Assembly: GCF_000374285.1 (NCBI RefSeq)
Contig: NZ_KB893930.1
Span: 1 to 64,000, forward strand
Source: Actinobacillus capsulatus DSM 19761
Lineage (GTDB): Bacteria; Pseudomonadota; Gammaproteobacteria; Enterobacterales; Pasteurellaceae
Reading direction: 5' to 3'
Length of the DNA stretch: 64,000 bases
Positions 28,852-38,327 of the stretch are shown here, piece by piece. The notes under the pieces are model-generated. The model searched no databases. It worked only from the letters and a program-made list of their open reading frames with translations, and was not told where the DNA came from. The position numbers and the translations under genes are program-made. The first letter of the stretch is position 1, and each line of letters starts with the position of its first letter.

Positions 28852-29515
28852 TGTTTAACATATTCCTTGATGCGGGGAGTTCTTGCCAACGAGCATATTT
28901 ATTTTCTAAATTTAATATAACTTTCTTTTTGAAGGTCATATTTCTTTCTTCTCTATTGTTATCATAAGATGAATATAATATGCCGTAAAATTTGGCACTG
29001 CCTTTAATATCAAAGTAATAATCAGTAATAATTATGCCATAAAAATCTTGGTTAAGCGTTTCGTCTATATCACCTTTAGCTAAAACAATTTTTGGATCTT
29101 GTTCAGAGCTGGCGGGAAGTTCGTCTAGATGTTCTATTTCAGTTATTTCGGTATTAGTAATATCTAATACATCAGCTAGCCGTTTAAAATGAATATATTT
29201 TTCTTTAGTAGGTGTTTTTTCAACAAATAAGCTTTTTTTGGCACAATAAATAGCATATTTTTGGTTTCCGGTTTCAATTTTCACTTCAGTTGTTTTAGTC
29301 ATAATAGGGCGTTTTATTTGGCTACAACTGATTGGTTGCTTATTTAGTTTGGTTAAAACGGAGAATTTTTCCGATAAATAATTGTTTTGATAATTTTGAG
29401 TTTTTATTTCGGAGTGAATGAATTTTTCTTTAGTTAATAGTATTATTGTCATCACAAAGGATATTGTGAGTAAGGAAACAATTAATATGCTACTGTTTAA
29501 CGTATGTTTTTTCAT
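28844..29515 (-). CDS. comP: Competence pseudopilin-like protein ComP
   Basis: Third gene of the competence cluster. The 223-aa protein has an N-terminal hydrophobic helix (residues 9-27, SSILIVSLLTISFVMTIIL) and a larger periplasmic domain. That domain holds two cysteines in its first third (SCSQ, YCAK), possibly a disulfide. It lacks the classic G-FTLIE processing site seen in ComN. It may be the non-cleaved, PilX/GspK-like member of a pseudopilin set. It begins 2 bases after the comO stop, consistent with one transcript. Confidence 0.75.
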   Translation of the reverse strand: MKKHTLNSSILIVSLLTISFVMTIILLTKEKFIHSEIKTQNYQNNYLSEKFSVLTKLNKQPISCSQIKRPIMTKTTEVKIETGNQKYAIYCAKKSLFVEKTPTKEKYIHFKRLADVLDITNTEITEIEHLDELPASSEQDPKIVLAKGDIDETLNQDFYGIIITDYYFDIKGSAKFYGILYSSYDNNREERNMTFKKKVILNLENKYARWQELPASRNMLNNE

Positions 29516-29517
29516 AT

Positions 29518-30210
29518 TTAATTTAGGATATAGATATAACTGGTTGTACCGTATTCAATATTTTTATATTTTACGGATGAGAGTTTTAAATTAACTTGCA
29601 GAAGTTTTTCGGGGACTTTCCATGAAAATGAGAGTTTATTTACTTTATAATCATCAATGGTAGTAAGCTTTTTCCATTTTTCCTGACAGGCATTTAGTAA
29701 CTTCTCACATTCTATTTTTTTACAATCAGTTAAATTATTTTTATCATAAATATAGATCTCTTGATTCTCGAGTTTAAAACCGAAAATCTCTTTTGCTAAA
29801 TCGTGAGTATTATTTGTATCATTTTTTATACATGATGCATTTTTCGTTTTTCTTTTGCCAAGACAGCCGTCATTATTCAAATCATAAAAAAATATAAAGC
29901 AACTTTCTTTAGTTAATGAATAACGTTTTTTATCTTTTTCAAATAAAGAAAAATTACTGTTTTCTCTATTAACACCTTGGAATCCTAAATGCTGGAGATG
30001 TTGTTGAAAATAATGAACAAGCTGATGCGCCTCTTTCTGTAGAAATAAATCTTCTTTTTGTTTATGACTATTTTGAGTGAATTGACTATAGGACTTGGCT
30101 GCCAGTAGTACGATAAATACGGCTAACGAAAGTGAGAATAGAAGTTCTATTAGACTGGATGCGGATAATTTAGTCTTTACAATAGCTACGTTTATGCTTC
30201 GGCATAACAT
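29518..30210 (-). CDS. comO: Competence pseudopilin ComO (PilW-like)
   Basis: Second gene of the competence cluster. After a short leader, the SASSLIELLFSLSLAVFIVLLAA stretch is a type IV prepilin N-terminus with the conserved glutamate at mature position 5 (SSLIE), so it should be processed by the prepilin peptidase. The domain after the helix holds paired cysteines (DGCLGKRKTKNASC, KIECEKLLNAC). 230 aa. The start used here overlaps comN by 41 bases. No in-frame ATG or GTG lies between it and the prepilin helix, so the leader is unusually long and the true start may be a rare codon. Confidence 0.75.
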   Translation of the reverse strand: MLCRSINVAIVKTKLSASSLIELLFSLSLAVFIVLLAAKSYSQFTQNSHKQKEDLFLQKEAHQLVHYFQQHLQHLGFQGVNRENSNFSLFEKDKKRYSLTKESCFIFFYDLNNDGCLGKRKTKNASCIKNDTNNTHDLAKEIFGFKLENQEIYIYDKNNLTDCKKIECEKLLNACQEKWKKLTTIDDYKVNKLSFSWKVPEKLLQVNLKLSSVKYKNIEYGTTSYIYILN

Positions 30211-30697
30211 AAATTCTTCCCCATTGATCTAATTGTAATATTTCATTTGAATTATTCAGAGATACGGAAAGGCATTTCGATTCTAATCTTCCGGTCATAC
30301 CATCAATATTAATAAATGCTTGAGGATATAAGCTTTTATTTTTTATTGCGGTGCCTTTATGATGATTAATATAAATATGATGTTCATCATTTATGGTGCA
30401 ATGTTTGGTATTTAAACAATCACAAATAATTTGTTTTTTATTGTTATTTGTTTTTTTAATTGCAATAACACACCATTTCTTCTCTTTATTATTTTGTGAA
30501 ATGGTAAGCGTATAATTTGATTTATCGTAACGTGCTTTTGTTTGTAATTGATAAAGAAATGATTGGAGGGATTCTATTTCACTGTTTAATGCGGTTAAAT
30601 CATTTAAATGGAATACAATCGGAGAAATAAAATAAATTGAAATTACCAGAATAGTAAAGGTAATAAGAATTTCGATGAGTGTAAATGCTTTAAACAT
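30170..30697 (-). CDS. comN: Competence prepilin ComN (GspH/FimT-like)
   Basis: First gene of the comNOPQ operon, needed for DNA uptake in Haemophilus relatives. It begins MFKAFTLIEILITFTILV, a perfect short-leader type IV prepilin N-terminus with glutamate 5 after the predicted cut. Residues 1-25 are the pilin helix. The rest (175 aa in all) resembles FimT/GspH minor pilins and has cysteines in CDCLNTKHC. I chose the ATG at 30697, behind GAGGG; an upstream TTG is in frame but lies inside a palindrome. A CRP-S competence site lies 70-86 bases upstream. The ribosome-binding site sits inside a 12-bp inverted repeat. Confidence 0.85.
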   Translation of the reverse strand: MFKAFTLIEILITFTILVISIYFISPIVFHLNDLTALNSEIESLQSFLYQLQTKARYDKSNYTLTISQNNKEKKWCVIAIKKTNNNKKQIICDCLNTKHCTINDEHHIYINHHKGTAIKNKSLYPQAFINIDGMTGRLESKCLSVSLNNSNEILQLDQWGRIYVMPKHKRSYCKD

Positions 30698-30698
30698 A

Positions 30699-30730
30699 AA
30701 ATAATATCCCTCTGGCAAGGGATATTATTT
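30699..30730 (-). promoter_or_regulatory. Perfect palindrome over the comN ribosome-binding site
   Basis: AAATAATATCCC (30699-30710) and GGGATATTATTT (30719-30730) form a 12-bp stem with an 8-nt loop ending one base before the comN start codon. The GAGGG ribosome-binding site is in the stem/loop. It could hide the site in RNA, or be a protein-binding dyad at the promoter -10. Confidence 0.7.
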
Positions 30731-30767
30731 AATTCGATTAGAGAATGAAATGAAGTTTATCTATTTT

Positions 30768-30783
30768 TTCGATCTGGATCGCA
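30768..30783 (-). promoter_or_regulatory. CRP-S competence regulatory site of comNOPQ
   Basis: TTCGATCTGGATCGCA, embedded in TTTTTTCGATCTGGATCGCAAAA, matches the Pasteurellaceae CRP-S pattern T-G-C-G-A-N6-T-C-G-C-A with one mismatch, and has the flanking T and A runs. CRP-S sites need both CRP and Sxy/TfoX. It lies 4 bases before the fabA stop and 70-86 bases before comN. Confidence 0.85.
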
Positions 30784-30786
30784 AAA

Positions 30787-31317
30787 TTAGAAAGCTGAAG
30801 TGTCTTGGAAAAGCCCTACTTTTAAATCGGTTGCGGTATAGATGATGCGACCGTCAACTTCTACTTCACCATCAGCTAAACCCATGACCAATTTACGATT
30901 GATCACACGTTTCATATTAATACGATAAATTACTTTTTTAGCTGTCGGTAGGATTTGACCGGTGAATTTAACTTCACCCACACCTAGCGCACGACCTTTA
31001 CCTTTGCCGCCAACCCAGCCAAGGAAGAAACCAACTAATTGCCACATTGCATCTAACCCTAAGCAGCCCGGCATTACTGGATCGCCAATGAAGTGGCAGC
31101 CAAAGAATGGAAGGTTCGGATGAATATCTAATTCGGCTTCGATATAACCTTTATCGAATAAGCCACCGTTTTCAGTCATTAAATTAATACGATCCATCAT
31201 TAACATCGTTGGCGCGGGTAGCTGTGGCCCTTCTTTGCCGAATAATTCACCACGACCTGATGCTAATAAGTCTTCATAGGTATAGCTTGATTTAATGTTT
31301 GGTGTACAGTTGTTCAT
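30787..31317 (-). CDS. fabA: 3-hydroxydecanoyl-ACP dehydratase/isomerase
   Basis: Makes the cis-3-decenoyl-ACP branch point of unsaturated fatty acid synthesis; cytoplasmic homodimer with a hotdog fold. The active-site histidine is in [16 protein letters not shown], the partner aspartate in [11 protein letters not shown]. 176 aa against 172 in E. coli. I chose the ATG at 31317 (MNNCTPN, after GGAAGA); an earlier in-frame start adds 13 residues with no family match. The Lon-like gene lies upstream on the same strand, the order seen in E. coli (ycbZ-fabA). Confidence 0.96.
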   Translation of the reverse strand: MNNCTPNIKSSYTYEDLLASGRGELFGKEGPQLPAPTMLMMDRINLMTENGGLFDKGYIEAELDIHPNLPFFGCHFIGDPVMPGCLGLDAMWQLVGFFLGWVGGKGKGRALGVGEVKFTGQILPTAKKVIYRINMKRVINRKLVMGLADGEVEVDGRIIYTATDLKVGLFQDTSAF

Positions 31318-31428
31318 TTTTTTCTTCCAAAATAAATATAAGAAAAGCCCGTACAATCAGGGCTCTGTATGGAGAGCGATAGTACAGGCTTTTAATTTGG
31401 CGTACAACTGTTAGCTGAGCTTGTCGGA

Positions 31429-33066
31429 TCAGTGCTTACCTAAGAATTGGCAAATCTTTGCAAAAAAGGAACCGCTTTCTTCTCGTTCTTGCCCTTGCTC
31501 AATATGTTGATGAATCAGCCCAAATACAGAAGGTTTATCGGCTGAAGCGACATTTTCATCATCGTAAAAGTGGCGATCTAACAAAATTTGAATCGCTTCG
31601 AAAACGTGTTCAATTGCCCAAATTTTGAACTGTCCGGCTTTTACGGCTTCGATCACTTCTGCTTTTAAACTCAAATGTGAAATACAGGTTGCGGGGATAA
31701 TTACACCTTGTTTTTCAGTTAAACCACGGGCTTGGCAGATATTAAAGAATCCCTCGATTTTTTGATTTACGCCGCCGACACTCAATACGTTACCAAATTG
31801 GTCAATTGAACCGGTAACGGCAATCGATTGTGGTAAAGCCAGTTTGGATAGCGCACTGATTAATACGCAGAAAATAGCCAGCGATGAACTATCGCCATCT
31901 ACTTCGCCATAAGACTGCTCAAAGGCGAGTGATGCGGAGAACGGGAGTTGTGTCGGAAATTCTAATAAATTAGCTAAGCAAGATTGCGCAATAATTATAC
32001 CTTTAGAATGAATATTTCCGCCTAATTCAACTTTACGTTCAATATCGGTAATTTCGCCGTCGCCGTGTTGTACGTTACAGCTAATACGTAACGGCTCACC
32101 GAATGAATGAGGAATGCCGTCAAACTCAATCACGGATAAGCCATTAATTTGTCCGATTTCTTCATCTTCAGTCTTGATATATAGCTGGTGCGTAAGAATA
32201 TCTTGCGTTGTATATTTATTTAAAACGGAGGATTGCTGTTCTAAATAATCAAAATATTCTGTGACTTGGCTTAAAGTGGTTGAATTTGGGTAAAAATTTG
32301 CAAGACCTAACAAATGCTTTTTGAGTAACGTCGGTGAAATAGAGACTAATTCTTGGCTTTCACTTTCTCGCACATAAGCTTGTAAAAGCTGATTTAGTGC
32401 TTGGTTAGTAAACGATTTGTTAACCCATTTTTGAGCGCTTGATTGAATATAATTACCCCATTGCTCAAGATTTTCGTCATTAAGAGTTAAATAGGATTCT
32501 ACTTCGGTATATTGTGCAACTTGATAGAGACTATCGTCATATTCAGCCAATAGAGATATATCTTCCCGGCTACCAATCAGTACCAGTTTGAAATTTGACT
32601 GAACAGTTGGGAGCAGGTAAGGGATATTATTCACTGCATTTTGTTCAAATGAGCCGAACAGTAGCGCCTGTTTTAATTTGTCCCATTGCGTGATATCCAA
32701 TAATAATGAGTTCACATTCAGCAGCAAAATACCATTGTTTGCTTGTTGAATCGCCCCCATTACGTTTTCTACTTTATGTTCTTTTTCAAGGTAAATGCTA
32801 TAACCGAATAAGTGGTTGCGATTAAATTCGGTTTTGGTAACCAGAGGATATGCAAGATTTTCGGCAAGATAATTTTTAATCTCTTGGATAAATTCAGGGA
32901 ATGTTTCCGTCTTTATCACTAATAGCGAGCCAAATTGCCCACGTTTGAATTGGTCGATCGCTTGTTTTGCATTGGGTTGGAAATCAAAGAACCCTACTTC
33001 ATTGCTCGTTTCTTGAAATGAATGATGTAAGGTGAGAGATTGCCAGTCTAATGGGGTTAAATTCAC
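31429..33066 (-). CDS. ycbZ: Lon-related putative protease (YcbZ/LonH)
   Basis: Lon-family protein whose C-terminal third is a Lon S16 protease domain. The catalytic serine is in DGDSSSLA near residue 400. The lysine is in GGVNQKIEGFF near 443, inside GSIDQFGNVLSVGG. The N-terminal region corresponds to the AAA part but shows no Walker A motif, so ATP use is doubtful, as for E. coli YcbZ. 545 aa, somewhat shorter than the 586 of E. coli. It lies 111 bases upstream of fabA and diverges from matP, the same three-gene block as in E. coli. Confidence 0.9.
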   Translation of the reverse strand: MNLTPLDWQSLTLHHSFQETSNEVGFFDFQPNAKQAIDQFKRGQFGSLLVIKTETFPEFIQEIKNYLAENLAYPLVTKTEFNRNHLFGYSIYLEKEHKVENVMGAIQQANNGILLLNVNSLLLDITQWDKLKQALLFGSFEQNAVNNIPYLLPTVQSNFKLVLIGSREDISLLAEYDDSLYQVAQYTEVESYLTLNDENLEQWGNYIQSSAQKWVNKSFTNQALNQLLQAYVRESESQELVSISPTLLKKHLLGLANFYPNSTTLSQVTEYFDYLEQQSSVLNKYTTQDILTHQLYIKTEDEEIGQINGLSVIEFDGIPHSFGEPLRISCNVQHGDGEITDIERKVELGGNIHSKGIIIAQSCLANLLEFPTQLPFSASLAFEQSYGEVDGDSSSLAIFCVLISALSKLALPQSIAVTGSIDQFGNVLSVGGVNQKIEGFFNICQARGLTEKQGVIIPATCISHLSLKAEVIEAVKAGQFKIWAIEHVFEAIQILLDRHFYDDENVASADKPSVFGLIHQHIEQGQEREESGSFFAKICQFLGKH

Positions 33067-33150
33067 GAAAATGCCTCATAATAGAAATTTGGTTTATTAT
33101 ACAGAATTCCGTTATACTTGCCTAAGTTTAAGCACTGTGAAGAGAAGAAA

Positions 33151-33597
33151 ATGCGCTATCAAAAGTTAGAGATTCAAGAAGCGAATTGGAAATGGAAGTA
33201 TTTGCTCAAAAAGCATCGAGAAGGTGAAAATATCACGAAGCACGAGGAAACCAGTTTGATTGAGTTGAAAGTCCAACTTTTAACGACGCTTCAACATTCG
33301 CCGGAAGAAATCGAGCAATGGATTAAAGCGGAGATGACGGCGGAGCAGCGTAAAAAAATGCGCCAGTCGATTCGTGCTAAACGTAAGCGCTTTTTTAATG
33401 CGGAAAAAATCACAACAAAGAAAAAATCGATTGATTTAGAATATGCGAGTTGGTTACGTTTATCGAAGTATTCGAAAGAAAGAAAGATGACGTTGTCCGA
33501 AGCTATCAATCATTTGATTGATGAGTTAGAAAATCAGCATATCTATTTGGATCAAATGGAAAAAATGAAGTCCAGCCTTAAAGATTTGTTGAAGTAA
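33151..33597 (+). CDS. matP: Macrodomain Ter organiser MatP
   Basis: DNA-binding protein that recognises matS sites and condenses the chromosome terminus region, also linking it to the divisome. The first 30 residues (MRYQKLE...WKWKYLLKKHREGE) closely follow E. coli MatP. The ribbon-helix-helix region carries RKRFFNAE and KKSIDLEYASWLRLS, and a C-terminal coiled coil follows (DELENQHIYLDQMEKMKSS). 148 aa. I chose the ATG at 33151 by the family N-terminus and an AGAGAAG site; an upstream in-frame start adds 11 unrelated residues. It is divergent from ycbZ. Confidence 0.93.
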   Translation: MRYQKLEIQEANWKWKYLLKKHREGENITKHEETSLIELKVQLLTTLQHSPEEIEQWIKAEMTAEQRKKMRQSIRAKRKRFFNAEKITTKKKSIDLEYASWLRLSKYSKERKMTLSEAINHLIDELENQHIYLDQMEKMKSSLKDLLK

Positions 33598-33630
33598 GCG
33601 GTCATTTTTCACCGAAATTTTGCAAAAAAT

Positions 33631-33654
33631 ATGAGCGCTACGTTTAGCGCTCAT
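33631..33654 (-). terminator. Terminator of the decayed autotransporter gene
   Basis: ATGAGCGCTA (33631-33640) and TAGCGCTCAT (33645-33654) make a perfect 10-bp stem with a 4-nt loop. On the minus strand ATTTTTTGC follows. It could also end matP from the other side. Confidence 0.8.
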
Positions 33655-33679
33655 AGTGTTCTTATCAGTAAATGCTAGC

Positions 33680-36065
33680 TTAGAAAGTTACTCTCACACC
33701 AGCTGTCACAACATTGTTATGACCTTTATTTTTCGTCAGTTTGAAATCGTAGTTAACATATAATGAAGTGTTTTTATTCACTTCCGTTAATGCACCTACA
33801 CCAACTCCAACCCACGTTTTGCTTTTCGTAGGACTGATACCTTTCACATCAAATTTCGCATCTTATAAACCGGTATAGCTTGCTTTAAAGCTAAGATCTT
33901 CATCATTAAACACCTTTTGGTGATTGACATAACCTTGAAGGGTTATGTTCATCCCTGCAACATTTACATCTAATGATGTACGTAAACTAACGAGTTCGCT
34001 AGTTTGTCTATAGGTTGCTTTATCCGCATTAAACCGAATTGATTGTTTTCCTCACTAAATGCGCCACGTCTGACAACATAGTGATTTAAACCGACAAACG
34101 GTGTAAATGCAAGATTACCCATTTTGAGATCATCGCCTGACCCAACATAAGCAGAAAGCACTTTATCACGGTGGTTAATTTTTGCTGTACTTACGTTATT
34201 ATCCGCCAAAATAATATTACATTCGACATCTGAATTAACGCTGCCATAACCTACACGACCTCGTACATACCAAGGTGTTTTGTGTTTGTTACCTACACGA
34301 GCATATAAAGACGCACCAATTCCATCCGCTTTTGAGTAATTAAGTGCTGCACCTAAAATAACATCGTTAGTGAATCGTTTATCAAAACCTAGTTGGCCTG
34401 CATAGGTATTTGTTTTACCTTCACCGAATCCTGCTTCTTTTAAAGTACCGTTTCCGTAATACCGGTTGCCTACAAACCTGCGGTGTTACCGACATTATCT
34501 AATGCGCCAAGCATTACTAAACGGTTAGATAAGTCTTTGTTTACTGTCTCCGCGTTTTCAAAAGTAAGCGCCTGCGCTGATGCATAAATTTGACTAGATA
34601 GGCTATCTAAAGACTACGCTTTGCGTATTAGCATTTGCAATACTATTTTGTAAAACAGCCGCTTGTTGTGCAAAAGAGTTGTTTGTTGCAGTTGTTGTGC
34701 TTTTATTTTCCTCAATTTTGCGCTGAAGTTGTGTAGTTGTTGTTAATGGTTGAATAACCTTGGTTAAAAAACGTACCTTCGTTATTTACGCCTTCAAAAG
34801 TACTTGCACCAGATAAGACAAGTTCACCTCTACCATTTTTAACTAAGCCGGCGTTACAGTCAATATCATTTGAGAACTCATAACGTCCATTTGGGATATT
34901 AACAGTCACGTTATCTGCAAATACAAGACCTTTGTCAAAACGTGTAGGACCATTGATAGCTTTTTCAACATTGAGTAAATCCCAACCATATACATCATCT
35001 ACGCCAAGCGCACCAATATCGATTGTTGTGGGTAAGATAGATTGTTTGATCAAGTTACCATCCATCCAAGGATATTTTTGCTTCACTAATACTGCAGTAC
35101 TAGTTGCGGCTGGCACGGCAAATGATGAACCACTTGATACTACGTTACTCAGGCATATAGTGAGGTAAACCTGCTTGAACGCTCGGATCTTTGTTACCCG
35201 CAGCCCAAATAAATAAACCGCCGTCTTTTATTTTTATAGAAGTTCAAGATACTACTATAGAATTGGCGTTTGTAGTAGTACATAGAACGGCTATCATTGT
35301 TAAAGTAAGTTAATGGCTTGGAATACCATATGACTGGTTGAAGATTCTTGCGCTTCTATTCCATAAATCATTATAGAATGAAGCACTTTGTACCCTGCTA
35401 CCATAATATCGTGAGTTGCCGATGAAGGCGCAGAACGGCCTGTTTCAATGATTTCAGCATGATCACCGAATTTTTCTTGATATTGTTTGCCATCATATAG
35501 TTTTTAAGCCGTTATCTAGGATACCGACGATTACACCACTACTGTTCAAGGTAACATTGGTCTTGTTATTTGGATCGCGTAAGTTATAACTGCGTGAATG
35601 GTCATTCCATTGTTCGCCTCGAATAGGCACATCAGATGTAACAATTGGAGATCGTGTTGTGATAGGCTTACTTGGACGAATAATGATAGGACCTGTATCA
35701 GAGATAGGTGGTTCAGGTTCACGAGCCGGCTTAGTATCTACGACAGGCCTTGTTGGTGGTGTTATTGGTCTATTTACAACTATTGGTTTTCCAGCTGAGA
35801 TAATTACTCGAACAGCGGTTCTACCATTTACAGTTGTGTAAATTTTGGTAATTAGTACACCATTTATTTTTGTCGTTACCGCTCGGGTAATAGTACCCGT
35901 ATAGCGAGTTGGATTAAACCAAGACGAATATTTATTATAACTATTCGCTGCATTCGGATAATATCTCGCAGTGGTTGCAAGTTCGCTGGCTAGCTTACTT
36001 GCATCTGCCTCGGTTGATAAGGCTAACATTGTTGCCATCGCAACGACTAAGCTCTTGCTTCTCAT
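33680..36065 (-). pseudogene. Decayed subtilisin-type autotransporter protease (AasP/SphB1-like)
   Basis: Once a secreted S8 serine protease with a C-terminal outer-membrane barrel. The N-terminus (36065-35493) has a signal-like start and a Pro-rich linker. The catalytic aspartate block GVIVGILDNGL is present, then the frame is lost near 35500. The catalytic serine region survives as SSGSSFAVPAATSTAVL (about 35085-35135), followed by a passenger piece (LVKNGRGELVLSGASTF). The barrel spans about 34500-33680 and still ends in VRVTF-stop, the usual terminal phenylalanine. Visible lesions are a frame change near 35500, another near 35120-35160, several between 34500 and 34720, one lost A near 34035 and an in-frame TAA at 33863-33865. 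At ~2.4 kb it is shorter than intact relatives, so internal DNA is also lost. Confidence 0.85.
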
Positions 36066-36268
36066 GTTTTAGTTTCCTTCTAATACATTCGAAAATATCC
36101 CCCCTATCTGAAATTAAATATTTATTATGGATCCTTTTAATAAATAGTTAAAAAATAAGGGGGCTAGGATTAAAACAAAAAGGAAGAGTAAAATCAATAT
36201 AATATGAGCATTATTATGAATATAATTAAATTTGATAAATAAAAATAATCATATTTTGAGCAAATAAA

Positions 36269-36296
36269 AAGGCTAAATTGTTTCCAATTTAGCCTT
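36269..36296 (-). terminator. Terminator of trpS
   Basis: AAGGCTAAATTG (36269-36280) and CAATTTAGCCTT (36285-36296) form a perfect 12-bp stem with a TTTC loop. TTTTTATTTG follows on the minus strand. The rest of 36066-36268 is AT-rich with no gene that I can support. Confidence 0.9.
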
Positions 36297-36317
36297 AAAT
36301 AAATATTAAAGAATATT

Positions 36318-37346
36318 TTATTGTACAAAACCGACTAATTTATATACTTTTTCAAGTGTTTTTCTCGCACGAGCTTGAGCTTTTTCTGCACCTTCACGGA
36401 AGATTTTTTCGAGTAACGCTTCATCTTGACGAAAGTGGTTATAACGTTCTTGAAGATCAGTTAGAAGTGCTGAAACTTGTTCCGCCACTTCAGTTTTTAA
36501 ATGACCATACATTTTACCTTCAAATTCCGCTTCTAATTCTGCAATGGTTTTACCGTTTACTGCAGACAGAATATCTAATAAGTTTGATACACCTGCTTTA
36601 TGTTCACGGTCGTAACGCACTACAGGCGGCTCATCGCCATCAGTCATTGCACGTTTGATTTTCTTCGCGACCACTTTCGGGTCTTCTAATAAACTGATGA
36701 CATTATTACGGTTGTCATCTGATTTCGACATTTTTTTAGTCGGTTCAAGTAATGACATTACACGTGCGCCCGCTTTTGCAATAAACACTTCTGGTACTTG
36801 GAAAACCGGCTCAATCACATTACCTTCCGCATCTTTTTTTCCGTAAAGTGCATTAAAACGGTTGGCAATATCACGAGTAATTTCTAAGTGTTGTTTTTGG
36901 TCATCGCCCACTGGTACTTGGTTTGCTTGATAAAGCAAAATATCTGCTGCCATTAACACCGGATAAGTAAATAAGCCGACATTCACGTTTTCTTCATAAC
37001 GTGCCGATTTATCTTTAAACTGAGTCATACGGCTCATTTCGCCGAAGTAAGTGTAGCAATTTAGCACCCACGCTAATTGAGTATGCTCCGGCACGTGTGA
37101 TTGGATAAAAATCGTGCTTTTTTTCGGATCGATACCGCAAGCCAAATAAAGCGCTAATACGTCTAAAGAGGCTTTACGCAATGCTGCCGGATCTTGACGC
37201 ACGGTAATCGCATGTAAATCAACAATACAGAAAAGGCAATCGTAATCGTCTTGCATTTTCACCCAGTTACGCAGTGCGCCTAAATAGTTTCCGATCGTCA
37301 ATTCACCCGATGGCTGCACACCACTAAATACAATAGGTTTGGTCAT
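36318..37346 (-). CDS. trpS: Tryptophanyl-tRNA synthetase
   Basis: Charges tRNA-Trp; class Ic synthetase. The HIGH-type motif reads [13 protein letters not shown] (residues 11-23), the [16 protein letters not shown] block is near residue 145, and the KMSKS motif is near 205 ([16 protein letters not shown]). 342 aa, usual bacterial length. It follows gph on the same strand, as in E. coli (gph-trpS), 137 bases later across a 17-bp uptake-signal hairpin, so it may have its own promoter. Confidence 0.98.
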   Translation of the reverse strand: MTKPIVFSGVQPSGELTIGNYLGALRNWVKMQDDYDCLFCIVDLHAITVRQDPAALRKASLDVLALYLACGIDPKKSTIFIQSHVPEHTQLAWVLNCYTYFGEMSRMTQFKDKSARYEENVNVGLFTYPVLMAADILLYQANQVPVGDDQKQHLEITRDIANRFNALYGKKDAEGNVIEPVFQVPEVFIAKAGARVMSLLEPTKKMSKSDDNRNNVISLLEDPKVVAKKIKRAMTDGDEPPVVRYDREHKAGVSNLLDILSAVNGKTIAELEAEFEGKMYGHLKTEVAEQVSALLTDLQERYNHFRQDEALLEKIFREGAEKAQARARKTLEKVYKLVGFVQ

Positions 37347-37416
37347 TTTTTATAATCTCTTGTTAAATTAGAAACGAATGGGCTTATCTTAGCCTTTATT
37401 GCTATTCGATAAAAGC

Positions 37417-37474
37417 ACAAGCGGTCAAATTCCAAAAATTTTTTGTAAAAAGTTGGAGGAATTTGACCGCTTGT
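37417..37474 (-). terminator. USS hairpin downstream of gph
   Basis: ACAAGCGGTCAAATTCC (37417-37433) and GGAATTTGACCGCTTGT (37458-37474) form a perfect 17-bp stem with a 24-nt loop. The uptake signal is the base of the stem. Confidence 0.8.
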
Positions 37475-37483
37475 TTTACTTAA

Positions 37484-38152
37484 TTAACCATTTACAAACT
37501 TTAATACATCAGCAAATTCGCCGGTAACGAAAGTCGGGTTTGATTGCTTGATTGGTACGTTATAGTTATAGCCGTAAGTTAAACCGACTACATCACAACC
37601 GGCGGTTTTGGCGGCAATCACGTCATTTTCCGAATCGCCGACAAATAACATTTCGCTTGGTTGAATCGCAAATTTTTCACAGATATGTAACATCGGATCC
37701 GGATGCGGTTTGATTTTCGGTAATGATTGCCCGCCTAAATATTCACTGAATAAGTCAAAAATACCGAATGCACTTAAGACCGGTTCAACTAATTTAGTCG
37801 GTTTATTGGTAATCACGACTAACGTATAACCCTGTGCTTTTAACGTCTCTAAGGTTGATTTCACATTCGGATATAGCACGCTTTCTTCACAAATATAAGT
37901 GGCATAATATTTATCGAAGCTGGTACGTAATTGTACTAATTTTTGTGCATCAAATACTTGTCCTGTATAGGCAATCGCATTTTGAAAGAAAATATCCGCA
38001 CCTTTACCAATCCAAGTTAAAACTTTTTCTTGCGTCGTTGTTGGTAATCCGTGTTCGGCAAACATCGAATTTACTACTAAGGTTAAATCCGGCAGCGTAT
38101 TTACCAATGTCCCATCCAAATCGAAACCAATTACTTTATATTTTTTAGTCAT
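37484..38152 (-). CDS. gph: Phosphoglycolate phosphatase
   Basis: HAD-superfamily hydrolase that removes 2-phosphoglycolate formed during DNA repair. Motif I is FDLDGTLVNTLPDL (nucleophile D and acid D), motif II is VVITNKPTKLVEP, and motif III/IV are KIKPHPDPML and FVGDSENDVIAAKTAG. The cap domain lies between motifs I and II. 222 aa, as expected for gph. Upstream of trpS, matching E. coli order. Confidence 0.95.
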   Translation of the reverse strand: MTKKYKVIGFDLDGTLVNTLPDLTLVVNSMFAEHGLPTTTQEKVLTWIGKGADIFFQNAIAYTGQVFDAQKLVQLRTSFDKYYATYICEESVLYPNVKSTLETLKAQGYTLVVITNKPTKLVEPVLSAFGIFDLFSEYLGGQSLPKIKPHPDPMLHICEKFAIQPSEMLFVGDSENDVIAAKTAGCDVVGLTYGYNYNVPIKQSNPTFVTGEFADVLKFVNG

Positions 38153-38197
38153 AACTTTTCCTTATCTAAATTTAGTCGAATCTAATTTTAGCAAATA

Positions 38198-38233
38198 AAA
38201 AAGCCGTAACAATCGGGGAAGTTACGGCTTTTT
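38198..38233. terminator. Terminator between gph promoter side and the small operon
   Basis: AAAAAGCCGTAAC (38198-38210) and GTTACGGCTTTTT (38221-38233) form a perfect 13-bp stem with a 10-nt loop. It lies downstream of the two small minus-strand genes at 38.2-38.5 kb. Confidence 0.85.
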
Positions 38234-38326
38234 AGTTATTTTGAATGTTTTACAGCATAATTTGCAAAAATTAATGCGGCAAGAGAATAGCATGGCGAGA
38301 ATAGCCAATCCTAATGTTAAACCCAT
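38222..38326 (-). CDS. Tiny membrane peptide, possibly frameshifted
   Basis: A 34-codon frame starts one base after the stop of the upstream small gene and has a strong AAGGAG site, so it is almost certainly translated. The first 15 residues (MGLTLGLAILAMLFS) are a hydrophobic helix. As read, it continues into a cysteine-rich tail that ends inside the terminator stem. A shift of one base at about 38282 instead gives LAALIFANYAVKHSK and a stop at 38236-38238, before the hairpin. That looks much more like a real membrane peptide of about 30 aa. So this is either a recent frameshift or a sequence error. Function unknown. Confidence 0.5.
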   Translation of the reverse strand: MGLTLGLAILAMLFSCRINFCKLCCKTFKITKKP

Positions 38327-38327
38327 T

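Noticed and set aside
35598-35841. Plus-strand frames opposite the autotransporter remnant
   Set aside because: They are antisense to the Pro/Arg-rich linker and have no start signals.
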